DNA of 64,000 nucleotides. It comes from Mangifera indica. Its lineage: Eukaryota; Streptophyta; Magnoliopsida; Sapindales; Anacardiaceae. Positions 23,881 to 34,189 of this stretch are shown here, piece after piece. Positions within the stretch are counted from its first letter, which is position 1, and each line of letters starts with the position of its first letter. Location of the stretch: contig NC_058152.1 of the NCBI RefSeq assembly GCF_011075055.1, positions 12,521,228 to 12,585,227 of the forward strand. The letters are read 5' to 3'. Under the pieces are notes generated by a model that saw nothing but the letters and a program-made list of their open reading frames with translations, did not search any database and was not told the origin of the DNA. Position numbers and translations under genes: made by a program.

Positions 23881-24639
23881 ATTCATGATTATAAAACGAT
23901 TAATAATGTGGTGAAATTAAAAATAAATTGAAAAATAAAGAAATTATTGAGAAATGAAAGGGACTTGAAGGAGAAGGCGAGGAAGAAGAAACAACCACCA
24001 AAGTTGAAAAGAAGCAATAAAGAGTGAAGACTAGTTTTGTTGTGTGTTTAAAATATGGGAAATTATTAATTTTGGCCAAATTACCATATTCATAAGCAAA
24101 AATGCTCAATTTTCTTATTCTTAAAATATATATACTAAAGGAGTTGGGTGGGCCAACAGTAAGCCCGATTGGCCCGGTCAATATCCACGTGGAAACTGAA
24201 GTTTGGTCCTATTAACAACAACCCATTTAGTTTTTTTAATACTAAAATAGGTTGAGAGACTTTTGCCCACCAAGTTTTGATGCATTGTCAAAGTCTCACC
24301 CATTAAATTTTGAAAATTTAAATACTTACCCATAACCTATATTTGTTAATATTTTTCATTAGATACATAGGTAAAATAGACAATTTATACCCTAACAAAA
24401 ATCTAACTCTTAATATTTATTATTATGATACATCTCCTTTTATCTTTTAATAAACCGTAGAAATGGTAAGTTTATATCTTTAGCATTTATTGTGCAGTTG
24501 TTTTTTCTGTTTTCTCTTAGCTATTTTTCTCAAATTGTTATTTTTTGAATATTATATATATGTTATGAATATAAAAGTCGCGTTTTAATGTAATTTTATT
24601 TTTGCTTTTTTTTTTAATAAGAGAAATTATACTAAATCA

Positions 24640-24735
24640 TACTATTTACTGATAAAAATTAAGAATTAATATTAAATAATATCAAACGATACTTCTTCAT
24701 TTTTAATATTTTTATGTTAAAAAAATCCTTAAATT
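24640..24735. repeat. Dispersed repeat, copy 1
   Basis: This matches 30,270-30,365 in the same orientation; shared words include TTAAATAATATCAAA and GATACTTCTTCATTTTTAAT. Both copies lie within about 1 kb of a Gypsy relic, so they may be old LTR edges (inference). Confidence 0.6.
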
Positions 24736-25583
24736 TTCACATTTTATTTATTTTTCCATATTCTTATCTCTCCACCTTCACTAAATCTCAAGTTATTGGA
24801 TCTCAAATCTTCACTGTTTCCTTTCTTATTCTTTGTGTTTCCTAATTCAAAGTAACTTTTTTTCTATTGTTGATTGAGTCATGAAAGTTAACAAAAACCT
24901 TTGGGTTAATAGTTTGAATCGCACTAGTAATTTGATAGTAGGAGCATTCCCTTTCTTAACCAAATTTTGATCAAGGTTAGTTTGTGGGTTGAGTTTGTGA
25001 GTTTGGAATTGGTAAGGTAGTCAGGGAGAAGCTTGCACCTATGCATGAACATGCCTAAGAAAGAGCACATGAAACATGTCATGAATTTTTGCCTTAGCTC
25101 GTAACTTTTTGTTTTTATGCCACCTTGTGAATCACTTCTTAAACCTGCAATGGTCCAAAGAGTTTAGGTTATAGTTTTTGGTTTCCCTTATGCATGTCAC
25201 TTGTTTGTATGATTATAATTTCATAAAAGCCCAATCTCTTATTTGGAATTGTCGATCAGTTTTTCTTCAATCAACAATTATGTTTATTCTATGTTGGGTC
25301 CTTTTTAGATCGTGCTTGAGAATATGTTAAGTAATTTTTCTCATTCTTAACATGATGCCCATTGACTTTATATTATGTTTAGAAGGTATGTAGAGAAGTT
25401 TTTCCCCATGAGTATGGGAAAAGGATTTTTTTTTAAAGGGACAAAGAGAGGATAGGGATAAGATTTTTCTTCACAGAGAGAGAATGAGGAATTTTTGCCA
25501 TCTCCATAATAGGAACGATGATTGATATTCCTTATAGGGACGGAGATGAGGATTGACATCCCCTCCCCACCCCTCCAGGTTAT

Positions 25584-25658
25584 CATCCCTATATAGGCTT
25601 CAAAAGAAGACATGTTGATATTGGTGTGGTTGTTGCAATTGTACTCAAATTCAACCAA
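25584..25658 (-). pseudogene. Gypsy integrase relic
   Basis: The minus strand encodes MVEFEYNCNNHTNINMSSFE, which matches the conserved plant Gypsy integrase stretch with the pattern EF.YN......I.M.PFEA.YG. The match is short and the flanking frame is unrelated, so only a scrap is left. Confidence 0.55.
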
Positions 25659-26067
25659 TGAAAGCCAATGGAGTTAGGACAAGGGAAGATCGCTAATCAC
25701 GCATTTTAAATCCCACTCTTTCAATCATCAATTAATCACTTCAACTTGACCATCAATTTGGGGATTTAACCCAACCCTTTGTAATTGAAATGATTCCTGC
25801 CAAATCTATTGATGAACATCATACATGTCTCACAAGTTATGGTATTAGACAGTACATGTAGTTTGTAGACAAAGTGTGACATTTCTTATTATTTTTGCAT
25901 CACAGTACTACCACTCTGACATTTCTTATTATTTTTGCACACTATCTTCACTGATATTTTACATCTTCTAACAAACTGGTATATTGTGGTTTCTATATTC
26001 ATTCTTTCTTCACCGGGTGTGAATGTTGTGACCATTAGTTTCATCTCAAACTTTTATTTTATAGTAT

Positions 26068-28965
26068 TTACACAAATTTAACACAACTTCGATATTCTCC
26101 AAGGGCCCATATAGGAAAGATGTTTCGATATGATGAGTAATTTAGTGTACAGTTCTTCATATAAGCTCCTGTAATTTCCTGTTGGGGGAAGTCTCCATCT
26201 TCCATCTGTGAATTGATCAACAACCTTATTCCGCGGTGGATGGGCGTTGGATCTGCTTCAGCCTAAATTAAATATAACATTTCCCATCAAGTTATAGCCA
26301 TTGTCAAAGACAACACCATGATCAGTATCATTACGTGATGTTTGTGTAAGATTAGTATAATACTAACCTGTCCTGCACCAATTAGAGCCAACAAAGCCCA
26401 CGCTGTTTGCACTAAATTTGCTCGGTTACCTTCTAGATTTGTATAAACCTACATATAGGAAAAAGTATTGCTACACTTACACAACACGATCGTAGCTTCT
26501 GTTGTAAGTTACGGAATTGATAGATTTTGATGTTACCTCATTTTGGCTGGAAAGATAACTCTCGCCCCATCCACCACAAGGTAATTGCTTTGATAATAAA
26601 AATTCACATGCTTTGCGCAACACAGGACTGTTGCTGTAGTTTTTTCCACAGGCTGCCAGTCCCACTACTGCAAACCAGGTCGCGTAGGTGTAGCAATTCC
26701 CCAGAAACCATACCTAGTTAAGGTTAAACCACAAAATGTAACTATTGTTGGTTGATTATAAATTTCCAAAGGGTGTAATTGAATTCTAGAAAACCTTACC
26801 ATGAACCATCAGGCTTTTGTGTGTCTTCGATGTAACGAATTGCATTTAAGATGGACCTATCTATTTCCTTCCTCCGATGCTCAGGATGTAACTTTCTGCT
26901 AGGAGTTCGTGAAATCATATCTTTTAGCAGATTTTGTCCAGAAAAGACTACAAATAGTTTAAGTTCGGATTTGAAGTCTGCATGTCTATAAGTTTTCTCG
27001 AGAACATTGACATCAATGGATGATAAGTGGAATTCATGATTACCTGCAAGGAAAGAATAACATTGATGGCATCATATAAGCGCTCTGTTTCCAGTTTTTC
27101 ACCAACAAGATGTGATGGCATTTGTGAAAATAAGAGTGCAGCCTTTAAACCTTCTGAAGTACAGTCGGAGACTTGCCAACCGTGGTCTTGCGTTGGAAAT
27201 GGCCATGAACCTTTAGAGATGTGCCTGTACATTGAAGAGAAATTGCCCGAAGGGTTTTCTCTTACCTTTAATTATAGCAACAACTTTTCAGTGAGTTAAA
27301 AATTAGATAGTGACAATTAGGAGTATGAAATATTTAATTAGTTGCAATTAAGATTTAATCACCTGCGAAGCTTTTACAAAGTCATGTGCCTTACGAAGTG
27401 TTTGCCCATATTCTCCAGCCAGATTACTTGAGATAATTGCTTCGATGGCTAAAGCAGCATCCCACATTTGAGAACCGAGACTCTGCTTTATGTTATTGAA
27501 ATAGAATTCACACGAGTTTCATCCACGGGAATGTGTTAATTGTATAATTTTTTATTTTTTGATAAATCTAAAGCCATCTCTGACCTGAAATTTTAAGCCA
27601 TCTTCAGCCATCCAATAGTAGTCAGGCAGTCGAGCTAGATGGCGCTTGTATGCCTCTGAATTTGGATCGTCAGCATAACATATTTCCTGCATTCACAATT
27701 TCAATTAGAAAATTGATGCAGTTGTGGATTTGAATTTAAGTTTGAGGCAAACTACTTGTTTCACAGAAAACATTTACCTGGATGGACGGGGAAGATGTTC
27801 GGAAGGAGCCAGACCTCAGGTGGTATAGGATTGCAGCCAGACCACTCATAGATTCCAAGCACCGAAAGCCAAAACTTTCCCCAAGACGGAATGGCCACGA
27901 GACCACCATGATCAAGAATCCACTGGCGGCCTCTGGCCATAGCCATGTCCTCACCGTCGTCAGCTCCCTCTCCAAGCAATCTCAAGGCTATGTAGCTTAG
28001 TGCTGAACCAAACATTGTGCTGTGACCCTCTATGTGTAATCCCCAACCTCCATCTTCATTCTGCCATTATACAATCAGTTTCACATTCAAATAAATAATT
28101 TTCAAATATTGAAAAGGATTTGATTACTGTAAATATACAAAAGCTTAACTGAAGCAGTATAATACCTGCTGATTGTATAGGTAGCGTTTGATTTCCTTAT
28201 GGTGTTCTGATGACAATACATCATTAAGTCCTCCAGTCACATATAAAGCCATCACCTGCTCATCACATTATTAGATGGTAATCTTCTCAGTAATCAATTA
28301 AATATTAAAAAATAGGGGAACATATAATTACTAACTGTTGTCAAGGAATGATGATAGAAGTGATAAGGAAGGTAATTACCAAAGGCTGAATGTGAAAGAG
28401 TGAGCCAGCAGATTCACAAGGCCAGTGGCCATCATGTGCTTGAATGGAAGAGAAAAAGTTGATGGCTCTTCTTAGTGTATGAGTCACTGCTTCCTCTGTT
28501 ATCTCCTCTTCCTCTTTCACCGTAACTCGTGGAATTTCCCCACAAGGATTTTCCTTTTTAAGCTGTTACATTTCATAACCCACAACCACAAATCAATTCA
28601 TTAAATTTGAAAGATGTAACTTTTAGCGTCAGTCCAACATCCATAATCAAGGAGGTGTTCATTAATCATTCATGATTATTGAGTAATTACTTAAAAAAAT
28701 TACTTGCATCCTTCTTGTTTTATTTTCTACTCTTACAGCATGTGAAAGAGATTAATTAAGATTCACACACCTGCATTCTCATCAACAAATCTGCACTTTG
28801 TTTAACTTGAAACCGATTCTTCTTAAAATCTCGGCGAACCTTTTCCACTTGGGCAAGTTCTTCAGGAGTTCCGGCTGTCGGATCAAACTCCCAATGCTGC
28901 CTTCCGATGTGATTATTAACTGAGCTCAGCCATTCCCCGCCTTGAGCTATTTTCAGCTTCCACAT
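26068..28965 (-). pseudogene. Oxidosqualene cyclase (lupeol/amyrin type) pseudogene
   Basis: Oxidosqualene cyclases fold 2,3-oxidosqualene into triterpene alcohols at the ER membrane. Exons by splice sites: 28771-28965 (start [13 protein letters not shown]), 28380-28562, 28166-28255, 27778-28060, 27585-27686, 27363-27482, 27044-27265, about 26800-26920, 26537-26713, 26368-26448 and 26068-26262 (end [13 protein letters not shown]). The acid motif is DCTSE rather than the common DCTAE. The words [17 protein letters not shown] and [11 protein letters not shown] fit the LUP1/mixed-amyrin/friedelin branch better than cycloartenol synthase. About 130 residues, including the MWCYCR motif, are missing between exons 4 and 5. 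A second exon part around the usual YVECTS motif is also missing. The join to exon 5 meets a stop, and one base is missing early in 26537-26713. It cannot make an active enzyme of about 760 residues. Confidence 0.9.
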
Positions 28966-30359
28966 GATCTTTTGTCTATTATGGAAGATCTGTTATTAAA
29001 ATGGCTAAACATTTATTTTAAAAAAGTAGTATGTAAATAGATCAAACAGCAGCATATTTTGGTTTGATACACAGAGCAATTTGACAAATACTATGGTCTG
29101 TTCTAATGTATAAAGCGCTCAAGTTTCCTTGTTAATTTTGAGGTATCAATGTCGCAGCGGATAATCCCAGCATGTTGAAAATTGTATGTAAGCAAAAACC
29201 AAGAATAAATGAAGCACATTCCATCGATAAATCACATTAACATCAGCACAAAATTCTGCTAAAACGGACAACATATGTGTGGATGTGCGTGAGTGAATAT
29301 TCATTCAACACCACAAGAAAAATCTGTCTACACCGACGCCAGAATCTTACACTGGTGGCGTCACGATATTATTACAATACTATTAAATATTAAGGTAAAA
29401 AAAAATAGTTTCTTTCGTGATGAAGATGCATATGGAAAAGGAATCAAATAAAACAAGTAGCAAATGCAGTAGAATTCTCATACTTATTTGAATGGAACAG
29501 AAAAACGAAGTTGCCAGAAAAGAGCTTAGAGTTAATTGGTACAAGAGACGCAAAATTCTAGGCATCAGAGTATCATATTTATAGCTAAGAGAGAGTGAGA
29601 GGGAGTCACATGATGGCCCACAGTGGGAGGCAGGCGACATTTATTTCCCTCAGTTTTTATTTACAGCATTCGGTTGAAAGTTGTGAATAGCACCCCTTTG
29701 GATTCCAGAGAAATTGTCTGCTTTGTTTATATACATTATTTTATATGATATATATTATTGATACATTTTAATACAAATTTATTTTAATACAAACTTTTTT
29801 TAAGTGATGACATTGTGAAAGTATTCTCTAAGTGATGATGTTGTGAATAATTAATATTTTTATTATTATTTAAAAAGTTTATAAAATACAACATGATATC
29901 ATATGTGATAAGAATTACACAGCCTCACTCAGTTTGTCATCATCTCCCATATGGCAGTTCGTTTTCATCAAATTTATTACAGTTGACTTTGGGTGGCTGT
30001 GGAAACGGTTGGTGTCAGAATTAATGCAGTTGACTTTTCGTTTTCTTTCAGCTTTTACTTTTATCAAATTGTATTTTTTCTTATGGTATGGAAATTATAC
30101 TAAACATATTATCAATAAAATTATGTATATAAATAATATATATAATTTTATATATAAATAATGATATATTATTATATAATTAAATATTGTTCTATTTATA
30201 ATTTAAAACTACTTAATCACATATTAATACATTATTGTTTATGTATAAAATTATGTCAATAACACTACTCTTATACTATTCACTAATAAAAATTATGAAT
30301 TTATATTAAATAATATCAAATGATACTTCTTCATTTTTAATTATTTTTACATTAAAAAA
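28966..30359. other. Upstream region of the OSC pseudogene
   Basis: No gene is seen. A TATA motif at 29575-29583 on the minus strand may be the old promoter; a leader intron would then be needed. The remainder is AT-rich, with the repeat copy at 30270-30365. Confidence 0.5.
29575..29583 (-). promoter_or_regulatory. Candidate TATA box of the OSC pseudogene
   Basis: TATAAATAT on the minus strand lies about 610 bases before the OSC start codon. It is a motif match only, with no support for a transcription start. Confidence 0.3.
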
Positions 30360-30365
30360 TCTTAT
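30270..30365. repeat. Dispersed repeat, copy 2
   Basis: This is the partner of 24640-24735. It abuts the Gypsy RNase H relic at 30,360. Confidence 0.6.
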
Positions 30366-30647
30366 CCTTTTTTTATATTTAATGTCATAATCATACTGCA
30401 TTAATTTCACTATTGAAGCTTGTTGAGGTGTGGTTAATATTTGTTCCAGGAAATACTTAAGATTTTGATAATAAATCCTAATAGTAAAATGTTGGTTTCT
30501 AAAATGATGCTCCCACTTCCTAATGGAGAAAATGATGGCTAACATATCTTTTTTGTAAGTTAATAACAATTGAATTTTTGGAGACAAAGCCTTGTTAATA
30601 AAAGTAATTAGATGGCCTTGTTGCATGAGAACCACCCTTGTTTTAGA
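30360..30647 (-). pseudogene. Gypsy RNase H relic
   Basis: The minus strand reads TRVVLMQQGHLITFINKALS, then KDMLAIIFSIRKWEHHF and LKYFLEQ, ending near QYDYDIKYKK. This is the RNase H domain that follows reverse transcriptase in Ty3/Gypsy elements. The first catalytic Asp region is lost, and no RT or integrase is next to it. Confidence 0.85.
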
Positions 30648-32734
30648 GGGGGTGAATATGCCTTTACAAGGGCTGATACACAAAGTGAGCATAAAGTTTC
30701 TCTTAATAATATGAGATATAAGCTTCGAGAGAGAGTTTTAGAGAAGAAGAAACATATGATTTTTACATATGTGATCTCTATACCAGGTCTCTTCAAATGA
30801 TCTTCAATTTATATTCTTGAAAGGATGGAACAACTTATATGATCGTTGGATAGGACAGTAGATTTGTTAAGCTTCAAAAGGGACATTTTTTTCTTGAATC
30901 AACATGATACACGGGCGTATATCATTTAAATTTTTTCTTTTTAATGTGCGGTCAATCTCGATCAAAGCTCCCAACAATCAAATTTTCTTTTTAATATTTT
31001 ACGAATGGATGCTCCTTGAAGATGCACAAATGTTCCTCCTTCATATATAATATTCTTCCAAGATTCCAAAGCCATGCACAGGGAATCAAATAAGAATCAA
31101 ATAAGAATCAAATGAGAAAGTGAGTGTTTAAATTTTTGTGTATACCCGAACGTGCATTTTTTTTTTTGAATTCTTAATAAGCACGATGAGATTTGAACAA
31201 CAAAAATTCCTTGTGGATTTGTTCTCAAATATACATAGGTGTATATCATGCTTCAACATGTTGACCACGTCGACTTCACCCAAATTTTCATGCAGAGGCT
31301 ACATGGACAATTTCTTCTCGTGTTTGGCTTGTACACAAGAGTGTATGTCCTATTTCGACATTTTTTAAGTTGTGTCAATTTGGTAATTTTTTAACACATT
31401 CCTTGGATATTGGATATTGTTAAGCATACAAAATTGTGTTTTTAACACTATTAAAACACCTAGAGGTCCAATAATCTCCTCCTTTTTTATTGATGACAAA
31501 AACCAAGTTTAAATTAAAATTTTAATAAGTAGAAATGAAATTGAAAATGCTCCCCCTAACATTATCAAATTTTTGCACAAATTGTCAAAATGTTCAGTTT
31601 GAAAAGTGCAATTTTGTCAATTTTGACCTTTCTTTTAGCTTTTCAATGAATAAAATTTTAATTCAACCCATCTCTCCCCTTTTTTGGCATTAATAACAAA
31701 CAATATGGAAAGATAAATTAAATTTCAATTTTCCATTTGATTACTAATTTAAGGCTAAACAACACCAATTAAAAAAATTGTTCCCCCTTACTCAATACCT
31801 ACATGCTCTCTCTTACTTTAACACATGTTAACAAATATAGTGTTAGGCACAATGATGCCAAAAAATTAAGTTCTGTAAATTACTGTAAATATTAAATTTG
31901 TGTACTCAGATTTAATTCTGATGAAGCCTATTCGAATCCAGCATGATGAAATAGTATTTATATGTGTTATTATATGATCGAATAGTTTTGAATTAAAGAT
32001 AAAATAATATCTAATTATGTGATTACATACATAAATTTATACCCATTTGAGTATTTAAAATGAATACCCGTAATGTTGCGTAAATAACATTTTATCACCC
32101 AAGGTTTTTTGTACAGACACTTTTTTACTCCTAATTAGCATAAAAAACACTTTTCCTAAAGCAGCAATATTCTATCAGACTCAAACGTTTTAAACACGAT
32201 CATTTAAACTTTAAAAAAATTTAAAAACTCACAAATTAATCTCTGAATTGTATTCTATTCAATTCTTTGAAATTGTAACATTATTTTTGAAACTATTGGG
32301 ACATAATGTATTTTAAAATTTTCCAAAAGACTCAAAACTTTTTATGAATTTCTAATAACCCTCAAAAAATTAAGGAACCTTTTATATTTTCAAATATTAC
32401 AATTTATCTTATTATATACAATTATATGATAAAGACACTTTTATTATAAAAGGAAAGAAATAAGGAAAGAGAGTGAAAATACAGAGAAATAATATGTTTC
32501 TTATATAATTTAAATATTTAGAGTATTATTTTTAATTTTTTTGTTAATATAGTGTTGTATGATATTTTAAAAAATAAAATAGTAGAGATAAAATAACAGT
32601 TTCAATAAAAAAGTTTATGTCTGATTTTGGATGAAGAAAGGTTTCTTATGTTAATTTGGGGTGAAGAAGTGTTTTATAGCCAAACGTGGGTGGGAAAATG
32701 TCATTCACTCACAAATACATTCTCTGCACATTCA
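30648..32734. other. Spacer between Gypsy and FRIGIDA-like relics
   Basis: No gene is supported. The stretch around 31,450-31,800 contains CT-rich words (CTCCCCCT, TCTCCCC) and, on the minus strand, a short AAAAAAGGAGGAGATT-like motif. Such words often mark decayed Copia-type DNA, but I cannot delimit an element. Confidence 0.45.
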
Positions 32735-33436
32735 CTAAGGTTGCACATAAATCTTGCATTTGATAACTACATCGTGGGGATAAAAGCATATTCTTTGATC
32801 ATTTGGTTGCTGAGCAAAAACAGGCTGGCTATGAACTTGATAATCGTAAGAGTTTGGACCAGCCAGAGGATATCTCTCAGGCATTCCTCCATATGCTGCC
32901 CTGTCAAAGAAAATGTTGTGTCTTGCTCACAAGTGCACGACACATCAGAAAACAGGCGGAACAAGCCTACCGGGAGCTGCCTTGCCACTGTGAGAAAGAA
33001 ATCCACCGTATCCTCAGTTTGCTCTTTGTTTCTTGGAGTGTTGACGTCTACCAAAATCTCCACCCCTTTTCTGAAGTGGATCGAGAGGATAGTCAGGTTC
33101 AAGCCTGTACTCTTGGACACAACTAACTACAGCTTTCAAAGCAGCAAGTTCCTGTGCATTTACATCAATCTGTATTGAAAAGAAATTTCTCATTTACCAT
33201 TTAGTTACAAAGGAATTTCCAAGCATCACTCACTCATTATGCTTTAGTATGAAAATTAACCTGTGCACTAGTATCTCCACCCGAACTCACACCCTTTCCC
33301 TGTGAGTTTCTCCTTCAATTCTTTAAGTATGTCTTCAAGAGGGGAACAGGGGGGAAGCTTTCAGTAAGCTGGAAGGCATGAATGAAATGTACGGCATCAA
33401 TTTGTTTCCTGCTGTTAACCGAGGACTCAACAACCC
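32735..33436 (-). pseudogene. FRIGIDA-like protein gene, 3' remnant
   Basis: Two exons remain. The first (33261-33436) encodes NSRKQIDAVHFIHAFQL and then FPPVPLLKTYLK, the FRIGIDA-like domain core. One base is missing after TYLK, and the other frame continues RRNSQGKG. The second (32735-33169) encodes VNAQELAALKAVVSCVQEY, LEPDYPLDPLQKR, an Arg/Lys-rich KKQRAN and a proline/tyrosine-rich tail ending at TAG 32735-32737, with two internal stops. FRIGIDA-like proteins are plant coiled-coil proteins linked to flowering and meristem control. The long first part of the gene is not found, so this is a dead fragment. The plus-strand ORFs here are shadows. Confidence 0.85.
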
Positions 33437-34189
33437 CTGTACAGAGAGTGAGGCTAGATGATTAGCAAATTTCACATCAAATTATTCCTCCAAGTTATGC
33501 CAAGCAGCAATGGATATAACACCTAATTAATTGCTAGTTAATAGCAAGCTTACAGCATTACCGAAGAGCAAACAATACCCCTTCATAGCCTAGAGAACCA
33601 AATAGCAGCAAAACATATCTGTAACCATATAACACCTAATTAAATAGTAGTTAGTAACATAATCCAATTCCAGGCAAGAAAATCCAGAGAATATTAAAAT
33701 GACAGTCAAGCGAATTTGTGTCCACACGCCTAGTTACAAGCCTGAGATAAAGCCAACCTGAAAACACACTGAATAACATTTAAAAAAAGAGGCACTTCAA
33801 CATTCTGTAATAGAGAACTACAGAGCATAGACCACGAATATAAATTGCAGAAAGTTAGCCAAATACTTCAGAAGGCAACATGAAGTAAGCTTTACCTTGA
33901 AACTATTAAACTACCATGCAGTAAGCCACATCATCTATAAAGAATACCATAGGAAAAAGTTCCAAGTTTAGGCATATCGTGAAGATTAGGCAAACAAGAA
34001 GCCTTAAAAATGGAGTAAATTTCCTCTGGAAGCAGCACCTGCTTTAGTAAATTTGCACAACCATCAGCCATCCCTTTACCATATGAGAAAGGGGCATTGG
34101 GACATAAAGGGGATCTTATCAATATGTTCTGACCTAATATTATAAGCTCAGGGATTTTGTACTTACATTACCTTTTCTTTAACAACATT
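33437..34189. other. 3' flank of TNL-C
   Basis: No gene is supported. The part from about 33,830 to 34,170 aligns with the 3' flanks of TNL-B (about 12,165-12,280) and TNL-D (about 57,530-57,700), for example CATCAGCCAT followed by ACCATATGA. Confidence 0.55.

Larger units (their letters stand above)
23881..26067. other. Spacer downstream of the OSC pseudogene
   Basis: AT-rich DNA without a supported gene. It contains the 24640-24735 repeat and the Gypsy integrase relic at 25584-25658. The ORFs at 23900-24181 and 25368-25658 are not full genes. Confidence 0.5.

Noticed and set aside
31450..31800. Possible Copia or other retroelement edge
   Set aside because: Only short CT-rich words suggest it; I found no LTR pair, target duplication or coding match.
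32627..33178. Plus-strand ORF of 183 residues
   Set aside because: It lies opposite the FRIGIDA-like remnant; the minus strand has the family motifs and splice sites.
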